Origin: Neelides folsomi | Taxonomy: Eukaryota > Arthropoda > Collembola > Neelipleona > Neelidae | NCBI GenBank assembly: GCA_034687125.1 | Contig: JAQGBZ010000248.1 | Coordinates: forward strand, 1 to 64,000 | Length of the DNA stretch: 64,000 nt | Direction: 5' to 3' | Shown here: positions 60,578 through 64,000 of the stretch, one piece after another | Position numbering within the stretch: the first letter of the stretch is position 1 | How the letters are laid out: each line of letters starts with the position of its first letter | Notes under the pieces: generated by a model | The model's input: only the letters and a program-made list of their open reading frames with translations | Told to the model about the DNA's origin: nothing | The model's database searches: none | Translations under genes and position numbers: made by a program

Positions 60578-61179
60578 TGAAGAAATCCAAAAATCAAATT
60601 CAGTATTTGAAATTGAAATGAAAAGTCTTCGTTTTTAAAATTTTCTAAAAGTGATTAACTACTAAACTATAATTATTGTGAGGATGCGCAGTCCTCACAA
60701 GACGATCGGAGCCTCACCGTGCATAATTAGAGCCTCTTGCATCTCTAATTAGCTGCATCATATCCCTGATCAATTTAATTTATAGCTATAATAACTTACT
60801 ATTAATAAGGTATTTTGAATTATGTATTCATTTTAACTCGTTATAAATGTTACCAAAAGTATTTTCTTTCTTAATCATTGCATGGTAAATTCTACTAAAT
60901 AATATTTGTATGTTATTTTTCAATAAGCACACTTGTAAAGTGATTAATGTGATTAAACAGTTTAGAAATATTAATAATGAGTACACGATTCTAAACACTA
61001 GTACTTTTCATCTTACCTTGGGAATTTGTCTAATGTTACATTCTTGAATAATTATAAAATAATTTTAATGGTTTACCTATCATTAGTTGAATAAACATTT
61101 TCGTCTTTCATCAAAATTACAAGTTTTTTCACTCAATAAATTACACAATTATCTTACAAAAATAGGTTTCAAAAAATTC
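60578..61179. other. Spacer Ku80 / PHOSPHO2-like gene
   Basis: 602 bp, AT-rich, holding the Ku80 3' UTR and the promoter of the next gene. Two short perfect hairpins lie at 60678-60698 and 60724-60751. Confidence 0.5.
60678..60751 (+). other. Pair of short perfect hairpins after Ku80
   Basis: GTGAGGA/TCCTCAC forms a 7-bp stem with a 7-nt loop (60678-60698). TAATTAGAG/CTCTAATTA forms a 9-bp stem with a 10-nt loop (60724-60751). They lie 101 nt after the Ku80 stop in a locally GC-richer patch, probably in the 3' UTR. Confidence 0.5.
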
Positions 61180-62252
61180 ATGATGTTTTGCTGCAAAAAG
61201 GTGTTAAAATATTAAATTTTAATGCTATAAAAATTAACCTAAAAATTTCACATTTTTTTATTTCATTGTGTTTTGACAGTGGTGTGGGAATCAGGAAAGG
61301 TATTTGTATGCATTTGACTTTGATCATACCATCATAGACGACAATTCTGATACAGCCATCAATTCTGTTTTGACGAAACCAATTCCTGATGATATTAAGC
61401 TCTCATACAACGGATCTAACTGGACGGCTTACATGGGCAGAATTCTCGACTACGCTGCTGCGAATGGAGCCGATATTGAAAGTCTACGAAATAGAATCAG
61501 AAGGCTCCAGCTTGTTCCAGGTAAAATGCAATTTTAAATTCAACAATAACATTCACATTTTTTCCAAATGATCAACTAGCTTTATGATATTTAGGAATGG
61601 AATTGCTCCTAAGAAGAGTTTCGGATAATTGTGCTAAATTCGGATCAAATTGTCATTGGATCATTGTTAGTGATTCGAATGAATTCTTCATCAAGACACG
61701 ACTTGAAGCTTTTGATCCTCCGTTGGCTGCAATGCCAAATGCTTACATAACCAACAGTGCTTTTGTGAATGAGGACGGACAACTTAGAATTGCTCCTTAC
61801 GAAGATCAAACAACATGTCAGATTTGCCCGAAGAACCTTTGTAAGTTCTAGAGATAAGTTTGTATATTCTATTATTAAATACCTATATTACATATGTTGA
61901 AAATTGAGAAGCATCATCAATCATCAATTATCACACTATTTAATTTACTCTTCAGTTTCGTGATTCTCGTTATTATTTTATTTTAATTTTAGGCAAAGGG
62001 GCTGCAATTGATGCGTACCTTAAAGAATCTGGGCCTTTTGACAATATTTTCTATGTTGGGGACGGTGGAAATGATCTTTGCGCTGCTCAACATTTAAGAG
62101 ATGCAGACATTGTTTTTGTCAGGAAAGGATTCGGTTTAGAGAAAATCATTCAGAAAGGAACCTTCAGAAATGTAGAAGTTTGTATTAAAGCTAATGTCAT
62201 TTACTTTGATGATGCTTTCTTGATTGAAAAATTTTCAAGATTTTATGATTAA
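61180..62252 (+). CDS. PHOSPHO2: PHOSPHO2-like HAD phosphatase
   Basis: Three firm exons (61280-61520, 61595-61840, 61993-62252) encode a PHOSPHO1/2 family HAD hydrolase. Motif I FDFDHTIIDDNSD carries the nucleophile DxD, motif II is WIIVSDSNEFFI, CQICPKNLCKG gives the family Cys cluster, and motif III/IV is VGDGGNDLCAAQ. The family dephosphorylates small phosphomonoesters such as phosphoethanolamine, phosphocholine or pyridoxal phosphate in the cytosol. The nucleophile exon has no in-frame ATG, so a further 5' exon is needed. The best candidate is 61180-61200 (MMFCCKK) with donor GTGTTA and a 79-nt intron, giving 255 residues. A start-codon-only exon at 60882-60884 followed by GTAAAT is the alternative. 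Confidence 0.82.
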
Positions 62253-63928
62253 ATGAACAAGAGTTTAATAAAATTTATTTTATGTGATAATAAACCAACA
62301 ATACACATTTTCTTATTACGTAACATATACAGACATCTTATCAAATGTTAATTGATAATTACATATTATGTATTTATATATAAGCATGAGAGCATTGTTG
62401 TTATCTAACCCAAAACCAGGTTGAAGTTTTTATTGTAGAACGTTAAAGAAAGCAAAAGTAGAAGTATCATACATATATACTTACCTGCCAAGTATTATCT
62501 TGTATAATATAGGTATTATGTAATTTACTCTACTCTATATCTACTTACAGATACATGAATAATATTGTTTTTACTTGCATCGTAGTAGTTTTTATTACTA
62601 AAGTATATTGGAAATTAATTATGTTTATTACAAAAGGCAACCGGCCGGCGTTTTTATCATCATTCATATCTTCATATCACATTTAGGTCCAACATTAAGT
62701 GAGTATAATCGTAGTGTTTTATCAAAACTACGATTATATAAATATAGAAAAAAAGGAGAGATAGACGAATGTTCCATTTGCGGCCTTCGTCAGTTTATTC
62801 TTTCCATCTCTACCTCAAAGACGTCAAGTAAGAAATTTTCAATTATCTTTAGTTATTATTACCTTGATTTGGCCTCAACGACAATCCGATTGGAATTTGA
62901 TCCCAAAATGAGTTTGATCATTTATTTTGAATTGGACAACACAATTTACTTCGTGTGTTTCATCCTTGGTTGGATTTGGATAACCCCAAGATTGATTAAA
63001 ATTTTCATTACCTACTAAATTCTTTATCTGCATAGTTAATATAACTTGAGATGAGAAATCATCCACTATCCACTATTTAATATACATAGTCATTGGGGGT
63101 ACATAATGAAATGAATGAATGGGAAGGTTAGAAAGAAAAAGTGAGGATTTGGGAGCGAGCAAAAACATCAACCTCGCTCATCCTGAAACACATAAGAGAT
63201 ATTCGTAAATCACGCCGACTGGTCAACTTGAAGCGAAGATTAAACATAAATTCAAAAGTGTATTTAGTCACAAGCATGTTAAATACCAGTAGGCAATAGG
63301 CAGGGACGGTTCCCTATACAGATGATGAGTCATATGTTAATCATAAACTTCATAGACATTTTGTTTACTTTGATTGTGTGTGACTTATTATTACCCTTTA
63401 AATCCTCGTGACTATTTCTAGTCAGTATTTATGAGTATTTATGTTAGTTATATATAGTAAATAAGGCGTCCTTGAGTATTATCTTTGGTTTTTAAGATGA
63501 TTGTAAATAGGAATCTTTTTATCAACCTATCTTTACATAGAGGAATTATGGAAGTATCCAGTCCAGAGGACTGAGGAGGAAAGTATTTTACCATACTTAT
63601 GTGTACATACTATAGGAATACAATTGAGTATCCTTCGAGAGTGTTTAAGTAAAATACAGTAATTAGTATAGAAATGCGTTCATTATATTCATAATGTGCT
63701 AATTGAGGAATCATTTATCATCAATGGATGTTCTTATAACTCCACGCTTCACTTAGATAATACCATAAGTATAACAATTTACTTTAACAAATAATTATAG
63801 TAATACCTACACATGAGTATGAACCGGTTTTAATAATAATTTACTTATTCGTCGATAATTGATAAATTGGGTATTTGTAACAAATTCATAGTGGTTTTAA
63901 GTTTAATGAAATTTAATTTGTTTTAGGG
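62253..63928. other. Intergenic region before the final partial gene
   Basis: AT-rich. A 136-codon ORF at 62608-63018 needs a non-ATG start and resembles no family, so it is not called. No other structure was supported. Confidence 0.5.
62267..62272 (+). terminator. Polyadenylation signal of PHOSPHO2-like gene
   Basis: AATAAA begins 14 nt after the stop codon. If used, the 3' UTR would be very short. Confidence 0.5.
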
Positions 63929-64000
63929 ATGTATTTCCGACTTCTTGTCTTAGCGGTTGTGGGGAGTATTTTGGTGGGGAAGACCGGCGGGGCGAAAATC
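63929..64000 (+). CDS. N-terminus of a secreted or membrane protein (cut by window end)
   Basis: ATG at 63929 opens 24 codons to the edge of the window, starting MYFRLLVLAVVGSILVG. Basic residue, hydrophobic core and small residues fit a signal peptide, and GC content rises abruptly. TTTGTTTTAG just upstream is a good 3' splice site, so this may be the second exon of a gene with a non-coding leader. The product cannot be identified from so little. Confidence 0.5.
   Translation, partial: MYFRLLVLAVVGSILVGKTGGAKI

Noticed and set aside
62608-63018. 136-codon ORF
   Set aside because: Requires a non-ATG start, is rich in Ile/Tyr/Phe as random AT-rich sequence would be, and has no known domain.

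Overview
The window is AT-rich eukaryotic nuclear DNA, almost certainly from an arthropod and probably a hexapod. Support comes from short introns (often 50-100 bp) with GT-AG borders, an arthropod-type ZAD/C2H2 zinc-finger gene, a Spatzle-family cytokine, a hemipterous-type MAP2K7 and a secreted GH20 hexosaminidase. The species cannot be named from this sequence alone. No rRNA, tRNA, CRISPR, plasmid or prokaryotic features were seen.

Layout, left to right: 1-5159 holds no recognised gene but has a long foldback hairpin. USP39 (+, 5160-7219) converges with TRIT1 (-, 7702-9504). A Spatzle-like secreted cytokine (+, 11949-14583) follows, with a TATA/Inr promoter near 11711-11741. GET4 (-, 15183-16550) and the ZAD zinc-finger gene (+, 17072-19757) are divergent. 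MED23 (-, 20669-27262) and PCCA (+, 27712-31281) share a 449-bp divergent promoter region, and ABCF1 (-, 31696-35676) and MRPL30 (+, 36042-36881) share a 365-bp one. A GH20 beta-hexosaminidase lies at 37002-39922 (-). MAP2K7/hep (+, 41867-43833, possible alternative tail to 44371), a gene-poor 3.7 kb and LARP1 (+, 48124-53118) follow. After another gene-poor 4.5 kb come Ku80/XRCC5 (+, 57649-60577) and a PHOSPHO2-like HAD phosphatase (+, 61180-62252). The window ends in the first codons of a new secreted or membrane protein (63929 onward).

The genes are a mixed housekeeping set: spliceosome (USP39), tRNA modification (TRIT1), tail-anchored protein targeting (GET4), Mediator (MED23), propionyl-CoA catabolism (PCCA), translation (ABCF1, MRPL30, LARP1) and DNA end joining (Ku80). 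Two genes connect to signalling, Toll-ligand-like Spatzle and JNK-pathway MAP2K7. There is no operon logic; neighbours are linked only by divergent promoters or converging 3' ends.

Most notable observations: (1) the Spatzle-like protein carries a His-Gly-rich block inserted inside its cystine-knot domain; (2) two consecutive LARP1 introns each hold a box C/D snoRNA-like sequence with the same guide matching the conserved large-subunit rRNA segment CGGGGAAAGAAGAC; (3) Ku80 lacks the globular C-terminal domain but ends in a DNA-PKcs-type DDLLD motif completed by a four-codon last exon; (4) a 521-bp near-palindrome starts 14 nt inside a PCCA intron that has a weak donor; (5) several foldback/MITE-like elements, most with TA target duplications, sit in introns and intergenic DNA; (6) USP39 contains a 54-nt GC-AG intron.
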